NCBI GenBank assembly: GCA_038198445.1
Contig: JBBPZZ010000013.1
Span: 1-64,000, forward strand
DNA length: 64,000 nucleotides
DNA from: JACDDK01 sp038198445
Lineage (GTDB): Bacteria > Actinomycetota > Rubrobacteria > Rubrobacterales > Rubrobacteraceae
Reading direction: 5' to 3'
Numbering within the stretch: the first letter of the stretch is position 1; every line of letters starts with the position of its first letter. Shown here piece after piece: positions 33,821-42,430 of the stretch. The position numbers and the translations under genes were made by a program. A model generated the notes under the pieces. It made no database searches and was not told where the DNA came from. It saw only the letters and a program-made list of their open reading frames with translations.

Positions 33821-34826
33821 CCTGCGCGCTTTGGGCGCCACGGTCGAGTTCGTCGGGGCGGAATCCGGCATCGAACGCGACCTCGTCCCTCAAGCTGGAT
33901 ATAAGCTGCACTCTTTGCCTCTCAGTGGCCTCGCTGGCAGCCCAATCGACAGGCTGCGGGCTGGTCTGCTCTTCTTGAAGGCCCTCTCGCGTTGCCGTTC
34001 CATCCTAAAGGAGTTCCGCCCAGGAGCCGTACTCGGTGTGGGTGGATACGCGAGCGCACCCGCCGTGATAGCCGCGAACACTCTAAGAGTCCCGACCTTC
34101 CTGCACGAGCAGAACTCCGTACCCGGCAGGGTCAACCGCTTCGCCAGCCGCCTCACCGACGAGGCACTGGTGACGTTCCCGGCCGCCGCGGACCACCTGA
34201 AAGGCGCTGTTTGGGTTGGGATGCCCACCCGCGTGGAGTTCTTCGGCCGCGCTAAAGAGGAGGCGGTCGAGCAGCTTGGTCTTCAGCCGCCGGTCGTTTT
34301 GATCTTTGGCGGGAGTGGTGGAGCGCTGAAGATAAACCTCGCGGCGGAGGAAGCGTTCGGCGACGAGACATCCTACACGGTGGTCCAGATCGCCGGGCGC
34401 CGGGACTTCGCACGACTCTCCACGCGGAACCCGCGACACATCATCCTGGAGTATGTGGACGACATCTGGCGCTACCAGGCCGCGGCGGATGTGGTGGTGA
34501 TAAGGTCCGGCGCCGGCTCACTGTTCGATACGGCCGCCGCAAAGCGGGCCGCCATTCTGATACCCTTCCCCTACGCGACGGGCGACCACCAGCTACACAA
34601 CGCCCGATACTTCACGGAGAAAGACGCAGGCGAGTTGATGTTCGACTCGGAGGTAACCGCGCGCAGTCTGCGCGAACGCATCGAAAATCTGTTGAACGAG
34701 GATGCCCGCCGGGAGAAACTCGCCGCTCGCATGGGCGAGTTGGCGACTCCCAACGCGGCGTCGGAAATCGCCGGGCGGCTCTTGGCGGTGGCGGGGGTCG
34801 CTACGAAGAAGGAGCGAGGACTTTGA
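33717..34826 (+). CDS. murG: MurG, lipid II-forming GlcNAc transferase
   Basis: 369 residues, GTG start inside ftsW. N-terminal GGGTGGHAIPAL loop binds the lipid substrate, with VGGYASAP and LHEQNSVPG; the C-terminal half has IFGGSGGALKIN and the GAGSLFDTAAAKRAAILIPFPYATGDHQ nucleotide site (PYA, GDHQ). The conserved loop begins at about base 33765, so at least 50 bases of true overlap with ftsW are unavoidable. Confidence 0.95.
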   Translation: MNEPERSNPEKAPRVLIAGGGTGGHAIPALCVADSLRALGATVEFVGAESGIERDLVPQAGYKLHSLPLSGLAGSPIDRLRAGLLFLKALSRCRSILKEFRPGAVLGVGGYASAPAVIAANTLRVPTFLHEQNSVPGRVNRFASRLTDEALVTFPAAADHLKGAVWVGMPTRVEFFGRAKEEAVEQLGLQPPVVLIFGGSGGALKINLAAEEAFGDETSYTVVQIAGRRDFARLSTRNPRHIILEYVDDIWRYQAAADVVVIRSGAGSLFDTAAAKRAAILIPFPYATGDHQLHNARYFTEKDAGELMFDSEVTARSLRERIENLLNEDARREKLAARMGELATPNAASEIAGRLLAVAGVATKKERGL

Positions 34827-36160
34827 GGATACATATGATCGGCATTGGCGGAGCGGGTATGAGCGGCATAGCGGAGATTCTGCAGAGACGCGGGGACACC
34901 GTTACCGGCTCGGACCTCAAGGAGTCCGCCTACACGCGCCGGCTGCAAGAAGCAGGAATAGAAGTCCACATAGGACATGCGCCGGAGCATGTCGGGAAAG
35001 CGGACCAGGTAGTCATCTCGACCGCCATCCCGCGCACCAACCCGGAGCTTCTCGAAGCGCGGCGGCGTTCGATTCCGGTGATTCCCCGCGCCGCCGCCCT
35101 GGCTACTATCCTCGAAGGCAAGCGCGGAGTCGCCGTCGCCGGCACCCACGGCAAGACGACCACCACCAGCATGACCGCCCACATGCTCAAAGCTCTCGGC
35201 GAGAACCCGACAGCTCTCATCGGAGGAGAACTCAACGACATCGGCAGCAACGTCATAGCTGGCAGCCCTGATATGGTCGTCGCCGAAGCTGATGAGAGCG
35301 ACCGCTCGCTTCTTTACCTCCATCCTCAAGCCGCCATCATTACAAACGTCGAGTTCGACCACCCCGACTTCTACTCGTCTCTCGAAGATGTCGTCGAGAC
35401 CTTCCAGAAGTTCGTCGGCGCGTTGCCCGAGGACGGCCACCTGGTCACCTGCGCGGACGACCATTCGTGCCTGAAGCTTGCCGGCGAGGCTCCGTGTCAG
35501 GTCACGACGTATGGCATCTCCGCCGGAGACCTCACAGCCGAGATCCTCAGCCCGAATAGCTACACGCTCTTCGAGAACGGTGAGGCTCGTGGGAGGGTAG
35601 AACTCGGTATCTTCGGACGGCACAACGTCCTGAACTCGCTGGCGGTGGTCGGCATCGCGCGCTACCTGGGACACGATGCTTTGGAGGCCGCCCGCGCCCT
35701 TAAGGATTTTGGCGGCGTCCGACGCCGTTTTCAGCTCAAGGGCGAAAGAGCGCAGGTGCGGGTCGTCGATGACTACGCCCACCATCCAACAGAGCTTATG
35801 GCAACGCTCAAGGCCGCGCGCGCCACTTCCGAGGGCCGGGTCATAGCCGTCTTCCAGCCACACCGCTACTCGCGCACCAGGACCCTCCATCGGGAGTTCG
35901 GCGAGTCATTCGACTCGGCTGACGCCGTGCTCATTACCGACGTGTACGGAGCGGGCGAGATGCCGCTGCCCGGTGTAAACGGAAAGCTCATCGTGGACGC
36001 AATCTGCGAGACGGACAATCACCCGGACGTGTACTACATCCCGGAGCAGATGGACATTCCAAGAGTCCTGCGAGAGATCTCTGACAGGGGAGATACGGTG
36101 CTAACCATGGGCGCGGGGGACATCTCTCGCGTGGGCGAAGAGCTGTTGGAACTCTTGTAA
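34823..36160 (+). CDS. murC: UDP-MurNAc:L-Ala ligase
   Basis: 445 residues, TTG start overlapping the murG stop. MRIHMIGIGGAGMSGIA is the typical N-terminus; P-loop GTHGKTTT (107-114), EADESD, NVEFDHPDFY, and DDYAHHPTE later. It adds the first L-alanine to UDP-MurNAc. murB, often next in line, is absent here. Confidence 0.96.
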   Translation: MRIHMIGIGGAGMSGIAEILQRRGDTVTGSDLKESAYTRRLQEAGIEVHIGHAPEHVGKADQVVISTAIPRTNPELLEARRRSIPVIPRAAALATILEGKRGVAVAGTHGKTTTTSMTAHMLKALGENPTALIGGELNDIGSNVIAGSPDMVVAEADESDRSLLYLHPQAAIITNVEFDHPDFYSSLEDVVETFQKFVGALPEDGHLVTCADDHSCLKLAGEAPCQVTTYGISAGDLTAEILSPNSYTLFENGEARGRVELGIFGRHNVLNSLAVVGIARYLGHDALEAARALKDFGGVRRRFQLKGERAQVRVVDDYAHHPTELMATLKAARATSEGRVIAVFQPHRYSRTRTLHREFGESFDSADAVLITDVYGAGEMPLPGVNGKLIVDAICETDNHPDVYYIPEQMDIPRVLREISDRGDTVLTMGAGDISRVGEELLELL

Positions 36161-36162
36161 AA

Positions 36163-36852
36163 TTGAGTGTCCGGCTTGGAAGACTTCTCCGCAAGATCGC
36201 CGTCTCCCTAGCCGTCGCCGTTTTTACGTCTGCCATCATCTTCATCGTCTCCTATCTGCTCTACCCGGTAACCGGCGTGAAGGTCGAGGGAGCGCGAATG
36301 TTGCCGGAATCAGAAGTATGGGAGACCGTTCCGGATCGCGCGAGCCTGCTGACACTCAACCCCGAGATGCTCAAGCGTAAAGTAAAGTCTAATCCGTGGG
36401 TTGAAGGCGTGAAGGTGACTAAAGATTGGCGTTCCGGTATAGTTCTAGTTAAGGTTGAGGAACGACGGGCCGTTTTGAATGCAGATTTAAACGGGCGTCA
36501 GGTTGTTCTGGCGACGGATGGAACCGAGCTTCCGGGGCTCGGGGGGGCCGATCTCCAGAGGGTCGAGGTTGACGAGGATCAGGTGCAGGAGATCTTGGAG
36601 GCGGGGAGGACTTTGGAGGACCACGGGATCGCCCTAGATTCCATAGACGAGGTTTCGGCGAGCGGCGTCACGGCTACGGTCGAGGGCCATAAGGTGGTGT
36701 TCGCGGATCGTTTCAGCGACGAACAGGCCGGCGCTCTTCCGGGCATCATGAAAGAGAACCCCAAAGCGCCGCTCTTCGACTTGCGGACGCCGGGAAGAGT
36801 CGTGATCGGGGCCGTCCAGAACCGGCGGCCGGATGTCAAAGCGAGAGGATAA
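36163..36852 (+). CDS. ftsQ: FtsQ/DivIB-type division protein
   Basis: 229 residues, TTG start two bases after murC. A short basic N-terminus, one membrane helix (about 11-33), then a POTRA domain (VTGVKVEGARMLPESEVW, SNPWVEGVKVTKDW) and the beta domain. It recruits FtsL/FtsI to the septum. It overlaps ftsA by 20 bases. Confidence 0.9.
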   Translation: MSVRLGRLLRKIAVSLAVAVFTSAIIFIVSYLLYPVTGVKVEGARMLPESEVWETVPDRASLLTLNPEMLKRKVKSNPWVEGVKVTKDWRSGIVLVKVEERRAVLNADLNGRQVVLATDGTELPGLGGADLQRVEVDEDQVQEILEAGRTLEDHGIALDSIDEVSASGVTATVEGHKVVFADRFSDEQAGALPGIMKENPKAPLFDLRTPGRVVIGAVQNRRPDVKARG

Positions 36853-38068
36853 GACCGTGGCCGAGTCTCTGGTCTACGGGATAGACGTCGGTACCACCAA
36901 GGTCGTCGCCATCGCCGGCAGGGTGGATAATCGCCGGGGATGGGCGGAGGTACTCTCGGTGGGCGAGGCTCCGAGCCACGGGCTCAAGCGTGGCGTCGTG
37001 GTGGACCGTCAGGCGGCGGCCGAGTCTATAGCCGAGGCGATAGAAGATTGCGGGTTACGAGGCGTCCCGGTAAATGTTGGGATCGCCGGCAGCCACATCA
37101 CCTCCTTCAATACCGAAGTCACACTTTTAAATCGCGCGCGGGATCTTACTATTACCCAGCGTTTCGTCCGGAAAATGGAGCAAGAGGCGCGAGAAGTCGA
37201 ACTTGACGAGGATGAGCGCGTGATCCATGTAGTACCCCGTGGCTATATTCTCGACGGTTCAGAGGGCGTCCGCCAGCCTGTCGGCCTCGCGGCCCGCAAG
37301 GTGACGATGCGCGCCCACGTGGTGAGCGGCGCGGTCTCCAGTATCCAGAACCTCCTGCGCGCCGTCGAGGACTGCGGTGTCAAAGTAGCCCAGGTGGTGC
37401 TGGAACCGCTCGCCTCGGCCGAGTCTTGTCTACTCGATCAAGATCGCACCGACGGCGTTGCCCTGCTGGACATCGGCGGAGGCACGACGGACATCGCCGC
37501 GTTTCTCCGCGGCTCTCTGACTCACACCGCCGTTCTGCCTCTGGGCGGCGAGAGCTTCTCCTCCGATGTTGCTTATGGCCTAAAGGTCCCATACGAGACC
37601 GCCGAGACGCTCAAAATTCGCTACGGTAACGTCCTCTCAAGGACCGTGGATTCGGTTGCCGCCGTCGGGCTCGACGACCGTCACTACAACGCCCACTTCG
37701 TGAGCCAGATCCTGGAGTACCGGGCGCGAGAGATCCTGGAATACGCCCGCGAATCCCTTGACCAGGCTCGCGTCCGGGACCTGCTCCCTCAAGGCGTCGT
37801 CCTTACCGGCGGCGGCTCCCTCCTCGAAGGAATGACGGAACTTGCCGAAGAGGTCTTGGGGATGCGCGCCCGCACCGCAGTACCTCGCCGGGTTAAAGGA
37901 AACATTAAACCTGTACAACAACCTCAGTATGCAACGTCTGTAGGTCTGCTATACTTCGCCGCGAAAAACCATCACGTTGCATCGAAGAGTAAAGGTGCAG
38001 GGATGGCGAGTTTTGGTAGCATATTGGAGGCGGTCAAAGGTTGGTTCCGGGGAGGACAGACCGGGTGA
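36833..38068 (+). CDS. ftsA: FtsA, actin-like membrane anchor for FtsZ
   Basis: 411 residues. Actin-fold nucleotide motifs VYGIDVGTTKVVAI near the start, LLDIGGGTTDIA, and VVLTGGGSLLEGM; a SHUT1C-domain between them (GIAGSHITSFNTE). The last residues (GSILEAVKGWFRG) form an amphipathic helix for membrane binding. FtsA is missing from most studied actinomycetes, so its presence beside ftsZ and sepF is a lineage marker. It may overlap ftsQ by 20 bases. Confidence 0.95.
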   Translation: MSKREDKTVAESLVYGIDVGTTKVVAIAGRVDNRRGWAEVLSVGEAPSHGLKRGVVVDRQAAAESIAEAIEDCGLRGVPVNVGIAGSHITSFNTEVTLLNRARDLTITQRFVRKMEQEAREVELDEDERVIHVVPRGYILDGSEGVRQPVGLAARKVTMRAHVVSGAVSSIQNLLRAVEDCGVKVAQVVLEPLASAESCLLDQDRTDGVALLDIGGGTTDIAAFLRGSLTHTAVLPLGGESFSSDVAYGLKVPYETAETLKIRYGNVLSRTVDSVAAVGLDDRHYNAHFVSQILEYRAREILEYARESLDQARVRDLLPQGVVLTGGGSLLEGMTELAEEVLGMRARTAVPRRVKGNIKPVQQPQYATSVGLLYFAAKNHHVASKSKGAGMASFGSILEAVKGWFRGGQTG

Positions 38069-38103
38069 CGGTGGGAGACGAGTAACGGAGGGTTAGAGAG
38101 GCG

Positions 38104-39192
38104 ATGTTGGACGCGGGCACGAATTATCTGGCGGTAATAAAAGTTGTTGGAATTGGCGGTGGCGGGACCAACGCCGTGAACCGCATGATCAACTCCGGGT
38201 TGCAGGGGGTTGAGTTCATCGCGATCAACACGGACGCCCAGGCTCTGCAGATGTGCGATGCGGATCAGAAGATCCACATCGGCGAGAAGCTGACCCGCGG
38301 TCTCGGGGCGGGCGCCGATCCCAAGATCGGGATGGAGGCCGCCGAGGAGAACAAGTCGGAGATCGAAGAGTCCCTGCGGGGCGCGGACATGGTGTTCGTC
38401 ACGGCGGGCAAGGGAGGCGGCACTGGAACGGGAGCCGCGCCGGTAGTCGCGAAGATCGCTCGGGATTCCGGCGCTCTTACTATTGGCGTGGTGACGCGGC
38501 CTTTCGCGTTCGAGGGGCGGCGGCGTTCGACTTATGCCGAGGAAGGCATCAAGCGTCTCAAGGAGAACGTGGATTCTCTGATCATCATTCCGAACGACCG
38601 GCTGTTGCAGGTCGCCGAGAAGCGGACCAGCATGATGGACGCGTTCAAGATGGCGGACGACATCCTCAGGAAGGGCGTCCAGGGGATCACGGACCTCATC
38701 ACGGTGCCGGGTCTCATCAATTTGGACTTCGCGGACGTGCGGACGATCATGAACAGCTCCGGCTCGGCGCTGATGGGCATCGGAGAGTCGAGCAGCGAGA
38801 GCCGCGGGGCCGAGGCCGCGCGGACGGCGATCTCGAGCCCGCTGCTGGAGGCGAGCATCGAAGGCGCCACCGGAATTATCCTGAACATCACTGGCGGTAC
38901 GGACCTTGGACTCTTCGAGGTGAACGAGGCCGCGGAGATCGTTCACAACTCCGCGCACCAGGATGCGAACCTGATCTTCGGCGCCGTGGTGGACGATAGC
39001 TACGGGGAGAAGGTTAGTGTGACGGTCATAGCCACGGGCTTTGACCAGCGCCTCGCCACCCAGCGCCGCGGCGAGCGTTCGGTGGCCGAGTCGTCGGCGC
39101 AGCCGCAGCAACCCGGAGAACCCTCTTCGCAAGAGCCCTCTTCGCAGGAGGGAGACGTTCTAGACATACCGGCGTTCCTCCGCCGCCGGTAG
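38104..39192 (+). CDS. ftsZ: Cell division GTPase FtsZ
   Basis: 362 residues. Tubulin signature GGGTGTGAA at 104-112, VVGIGGGGTNAVNRM at the start, T7-loop region (NLDFADVRTIM), and a short disordered linker with a repeated SSQEP. The C-terminal peptide DIPAFLRRR is the docking site for FtsA/SepF. ATG preceded by GGAGGGTTAGAGAGGCG. Confidence 0.97.
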   Translation: MLDAGTNYLAVIKVVGIGGGGTNAVNRMINSGLQGVEFIAINTDAQALQMCDADQKIHIGEKLTRGLGAGADPKIGMEAAEENKSEIEESLRGADMVFVTAGKGGGTGTGAAPVVAKIARDSGALTIGVVTRPFAFEGRRRSTYAEEGIKRLKENVDSLIIIPNDRLLQVAEKRTSMMDAFKMADDILRKGVQGITDLITVPGLINLDFADVRTIMNSSGSALMGIGESSSESRGAEAARTAISSPLLEASIEGATGIILNITGGTDLGLFEVNEAAEIVHNSAHQDANLIFGAVVDDSYGEKVSVTVIATGFDQRLATQRRGERSVAESSAQPQQPGEPSSQEPSSQEGDVLDIPAFLRRR

Positions 39193-39207
39193 CGTAAGAC
39201 CAGAGGC

Positions 39208-39984
39208 GTGTACCAGAACCTGCCCCGGACCGATACTCTCTTCTCCGGCGCCGCCGGGTGGAAGGCCAAGACCTCCACCGGTGGCGCCGTTTACATCTCG
39301 CCGGAGTCCGAGACCACCGGAGCGAGAGTCTGGTTCTTCACGCGGCTTGGCGGTGTCTCCGAGTCTCCCTACGAAAGCCTGAATGTCTCCCGCAAGGTAG
39401 GCGATGACGCAACAGCGGTTGATGAGAACCTCTCCCTAATAAAAGAGGCCATGAACGAAAGACCTTCCGCGTGGGTGCGGCAGGTGGCGGGAGATGGCAT
39501 CGGGCGCGTGTCCGGCGCCGGGTTTGCCGGAGAGGCGGACGCGCTCCTGACCGGCGAGGAAGGTTTCTCTCTGGTCGTCGCGGTCGCGGATTGCGTGCCG
39601 GTGGCGCTGGTTGGGGAGCGCGAGGTCGGCATGGTCCACTCCGGATGGCGCGGGACGCTTTCCGGGATCTCCGGCAAGGCCGTACGCGAGTTGGACGATC
39701 CAGGGACGAGAGCCTATATAGGTCCCTGTATCCGGGAGTGCTGTTACGAGGTGTCGGAAGAGTTGGCGGAGAAGTTCGCCGCGAAGTTCGGAGACGGTGT
39801 GGTTGACGGGCGCAACCTGTCGCTGCCGGCGGCGATCCGGGCAGACCTCGAAAGCGCTGGCGTCGAGGAGATACACGACCTCGGGCTGTGTACCGGATGC
39901 CGCCCCGACTTGTTTTACTCGCATCGCAAGCAGGGGCCGCGTACGGGGCGGAACCTGTCGGCGGTGGCGAAGGTGGCGCCATGA
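39208..39984 (+). CDS. pgeF: PgeF-type (YfiH) laccase-domain protein
   Basis: 258 residues, GTG start. Multicopper-oxidase-like fold with FTRLGGVSESPYESLNVS, VVAVADCVPV, MVHSGWRGT and the CTGCRPDLFYSHRKQG end. Family members act as peptidoglycan editing factors or purine nucleoside phosphorylases. The gene regularly follows ftsZ in Gram-positives and overlaps yggS here. Confidence 0.9.
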   Translation: MYQNLPRTDTLFSGAAGWKAKTSTGGAVYISPESETTGARVWFFTRLGGVSESPYESLNVSRKVGDDATAVDENLSLIKEAMNERPSAWVRQVAGDGIGRVSGAGFAGEADALLTGEEGFSLVVAVADCVPVALVGEREVGMVHSGWRGTLSGISGKAVRELDDPGTRAYIGPCIRECCYEVSEELAEKFAAKFGDGVVDGRNLSLPAAIRADLESAGVEEIHDLGLCTGCRPDLFYSHRKQGPRTGRNLSAVAKVAP

Positions 39985-40688
39985 AAGCCCAGGTAACAGC
40001 TTCCAGAATTCGTAGGCGCTTGGCGTCCGTGAACGAGAAGGTCGCAGAGGCGCTGGAGGAGAGTGGCCGGGGACCGGATGAGGTTCGGGTTTTAATCGCC
40101 AGCAAGTACTACGCGCCGGAGCAGATACAGGCGCTCGTGGACGCTGGCGCGGATCTCCTGGGAGAAAACCGCTCGGAGGACCTGATCCAGAAACAGGCGT
40201 CGTTCGGCGACGCCTTCGAGTGGCACTTCATCGGCCATGTGCAGCGCAGGAAGGCCAGAGAAGTCGTGCCTCGCGTGAGCCTCATACACTCCGTTGATTC
40301 CCGGCAACTCATCGCGGAGATCGGAAAACGGGCGCCGGAGAACGGCGTCGAGGTCTTGTTGCAGGTCAACGTGAGCGATGAAGAGTCCAAGTACGGCGTC
40401 GCTGAAGATGAGGTTGAGCCTCTGTTAGAAGCAGCGGCGCGGACTGAAGGGAAGGTTCGGGTTCGGGGGTTCATGACGATTGCGCCCCTGGTTGAAGACC
40501 CGGAAGATGTGCGCTATGTTTTCGCAAAACTCAGAAGAATACGTGATAGTCTACGGCTTGCTTGGTATCCGCATTTCGACCTTTCGGAACTCTCCATGGG
40601 AATGAGCGGCGATTATTCGGTTGCGGTTGAAGAGGGAGCGACTTTAGTGCGGATCGGGCGGACGATTATCGAGGAGGATGGCCCGTGA
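39981..40688 (+). CDS. yggS: YggS-family PLP homeostasis protein
   Basis: 235 residues from the ATG at 39981, overlapping the pgeF stop. TIM-barrel of fold type III; the PLP lysine is in LIASKYYAPEQI, followed by GENRSEDLIQKQ, WHFIGHVQRRKA and the phosphate site SMGMSGDYSVAVEEGATLVRIG (SMGMS, RIG). It buffers pyridoxal phosphate rather than acting as a known enzyme. The usual order pgeF-yggS-sepF is kept. Confidence 0.93.
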   Translation: MKAQVTASRIRRRLASVNEKVAEALEESGRGPDEVRVLIASKYYAPEQIQALVDAGADLLGENRSEDLIQKQASFGDAFEWHFIGHVQRRKAREVVPRVSLIHSVDSRQLIAEIGKRAPENGVEVLLQVNVSDEESKYGVAEDEVEPLLEAAARTEGKVRVRGFMTIAPLVEDPEDVRYVFAKLRRIRDSLRLAWYPHFDLSELSMGMSGDYSVAVEEGATLVRIGRTIIEEDGP

Positions 40689-40694
40689 GGAGGC

Positions 40695-41270
40695 ATGATG
40701 GGAGTTAGAGATCAGCTAGAGCGGGTAGCGGCCTGGTTCGGTTTCGGCGTCGACGATGACGATTACTATGAGGATGAAGAGGAAGAAGCCCGCTACGGCA
40801 GGTCTTACAATAACGGTTCCCGTGACGCGGAGCCGGAGCCGGCGGTGCGTAGACTAGGACGGACGGAGCGCTCCTCGGCGTTCGGCACCTCGCTCGGAGA
40901 CCTCTTCGGTAGCGAGGGTTCCAGCCGCGAGCGCTACGGTAGCCAGAACCCGACTCATCTGCGCGCCGTACCCAACCAACAGCAACCGCCGCCCACCCGG
41001 GTCAGCGTGCTGGAGCCGTCCAGCTTCAACGACGCCCAGGCTCTGGCCGACAGGTTCAAGCGGCAGCAGCCGGTGATCCTCAACCTTCAGAGCGTGGATG
41101 GCGACCTCTCGCGCCGGATGGTGGACTTCTGCGCCGGCCTGACCTACGCGATGGACGGACAGATACAGACCGTCGCAAACCGGGTCTTCTTGTTGACGCC
41201 GCGCAACATCGAAGTGAGCGCCGAGGAACGGAAGCGCATCGCCGAGCGGGCCTTCTTCAACCAACTCTAG
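40695..41270 (+). CDS. sepF: SepF, FtsZ-bundling membrane anchor
   Basis: 191 residues; GAGGAGG before ATGATG. An amphipathic N-terminal helix (VRDQLERVAAWFGF) binds membrane, an acidic and flexible linker spans about 22-105, and the SepF core follows (EPSSFNDAQALADRFKRQQPVILNL, SRRMVDFCAGLTYAM, FLLTPRNIEVS). It aligns FtsZ filaments. Coexistence with FtsA gives two possible anchors. Confidence 0.94.
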   Translation: MMGVRDQLERVAAWFGFGVDDDDYYEDEEEEARYGRSYNNGSRDAEPEPAVRRLGRTERSSAFGTSLGDLFGSEGSSRERYGSQNPTHLRAVPNQQQPPPTRVSVLEPSSFNDAQALADRFKRQQPVILNLQSVDGDLSRRMVDFCAGLTYAMDGQIQTVANRVFLLTPRNIEVSAEERKRIAERAFFNQL

Positions 41271-41297
41271 CCGCTTGAAAACTCTTTCGGGAGGAAT

Positions 41298-42086
41298 TTG
41301 CGTAAGGTAGGAATAATTGGGGCCGGTAAGATCGGGGGTTCCCTGCTCGTGCGTCTGGCCGAGTCCGGCGACTACGATCTTGGGGTCAGCGACGTGCATC
41401 CTGAACAGCTCCGGCCATACGCGGAGAAGTACGGTATGCGGACGACTTCCTCCAACCTGGAGCTTGCCCAGGACAGTGACCTTATCGTGGTCGCCGTGAA
41501 GCCCTGGGACGTTGTCCGGGTGATGGATGAGCTTTCGCCCGCTTTCGAAGGCGCGGAGAAGGCTGTCGCGAGCGTCGCGGCGGGAGTTTCGATCTCGACT
41601 ATCTCGGAGCACTTACCGGAAGGCGCGGCGGTCCTGCGCGTGATGCCGAACGTCTGCGCTTCGGTGGGACTGGGGTCGGCGGTCGTGACTTCTAATGAAG
41701 CGGGGCGCGCGACGCTTCCGATGGTCATGGAGATATTGCGTCACGTAGGCGACGTAATGGAGTTGCCGGAGCGGCTGTTCGACGCCGCGACGGCATTGCA
41801 CGGCTCCGGTCCGGCATACGTGGCGCTCTTCGCGGACGCTCTTATCCAGGCGGGGGTGCGCGAGGGGATTCCGCGCGACATCGCCCGCAGGCTCGTGGTG
41901 GAGACGATAGGAGGGACCGCGGTGCTGCTAAAGGAGAACAGCGCGCACCAGATCCGGGACGAGGTAATGACACCTGGCGGGACGACCGCGGCGGCGTTCG
42001 TGGCGATGGAGAAGGCCGGTTTCGTGGGCGCGGTGTACGATGGAATCAGCGCCGCCACGGAACAGGCGCGGGGGCTCGGCAAATGA
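41298..42086 (+). CDS. proC: Pyrroline-5-carboxylate reductase
   Basis: 262 residues, TTG start after GGGAGGAAT. NADPH-binding GIIGAGKIGGSL at the N-terminus, VMPNVCASVG, and the C-terminal DEVMTPGGTTAAAF signature. Final step of proline synthesis. Its place between sepF and yggT is known in several phyla. It overlaps yggT by 4 bases. Confidence 0.95.
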   Translation: MRKVGIIGAGKIGGSLLVRLAESGDYDLGVSDVHPEQLRPYAEKYGMRTTSSNLELAQDSDLIVVAVKPWDVVRVMDELSPAFEGAEKAVASVAAGVSISTISEHLPEGAAVLRVMPNVCASVGLGSAVVTSNEAGRATLPMVMEILRHVGDVMELPERLFDAATALHGSGPAYVALFADALIQAGVREGIPRDIARRLVVETIGGTAVLLKENSAHQIRDEVMTPGGTTAAAFVAMEKAGFVGAVYDGISAATEQARGLGK

Positions 42087-42424
42087 CGCTCGCTCTCGCG
42101 CCGGAGTTTGGTTTTAGCGTAAGCACGCTCCTGCTCGGCGTGGTGACCTACGGGTATTACATAATGCTGGGGCTGGTTTTGGCCTGGATCCTGATCGGGT
42201 GGTTCCCAGGGTATCCGGCGAACCGGCTGCTACAGGGAATCTACGACGCCGTCAAGAATATCGTAGACCCGATAATGCTGCCGATCCGCAGCCGGATGCC
42301 TCCTCTGCGGTTGGGTGGTATTTCCCTGGACCTATCTCCTATAATCGTGTTGTTCGCCCTGTCGATAGGGCGAACGTTGCTGGCAACCGTAATAGAAAAC
42401 TTTCTTCGACCTGTCGTGGGGTGA
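42083..42424 (+). CDS. yggT: YggT-family membrane protein
   Basis: 113 residues, ATG overlapping the proC stop. Two hydrophobic segments (about 15-38 and 80-105) around the family motif YDAVKNIVDPIMLPIRSRMPP, with LDLSPIIVLF. Role unclear; linked to division and osmotic resistance by gene context. Confidence 0.88.
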   Translation: MTLALAPEFGFSVSTLLLGVVTYGYYIMLGLVLAWILIGWFPGYPANRLLQGIYDAVKNIVDPIMLPIRSRMPPLRLGGISLDLSPIIVLFALSIGRTLLATVIENFLRPVVG

Positions 42425-42430
42425 TTCTGT

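Noticed and set aside
34571..35890. 439-codon minus-strand frame opposite murG/murC
   Set aside because: Antisense of Mur ligase sequence; low-complexity composition and no recognisable domain.
37972..39132. 386-codon minus-strand frame opposite ftsZ
   Set aside because: Arginine-rich composition typical of a GC-driven shadow; ftsZ is certain on the + strand.
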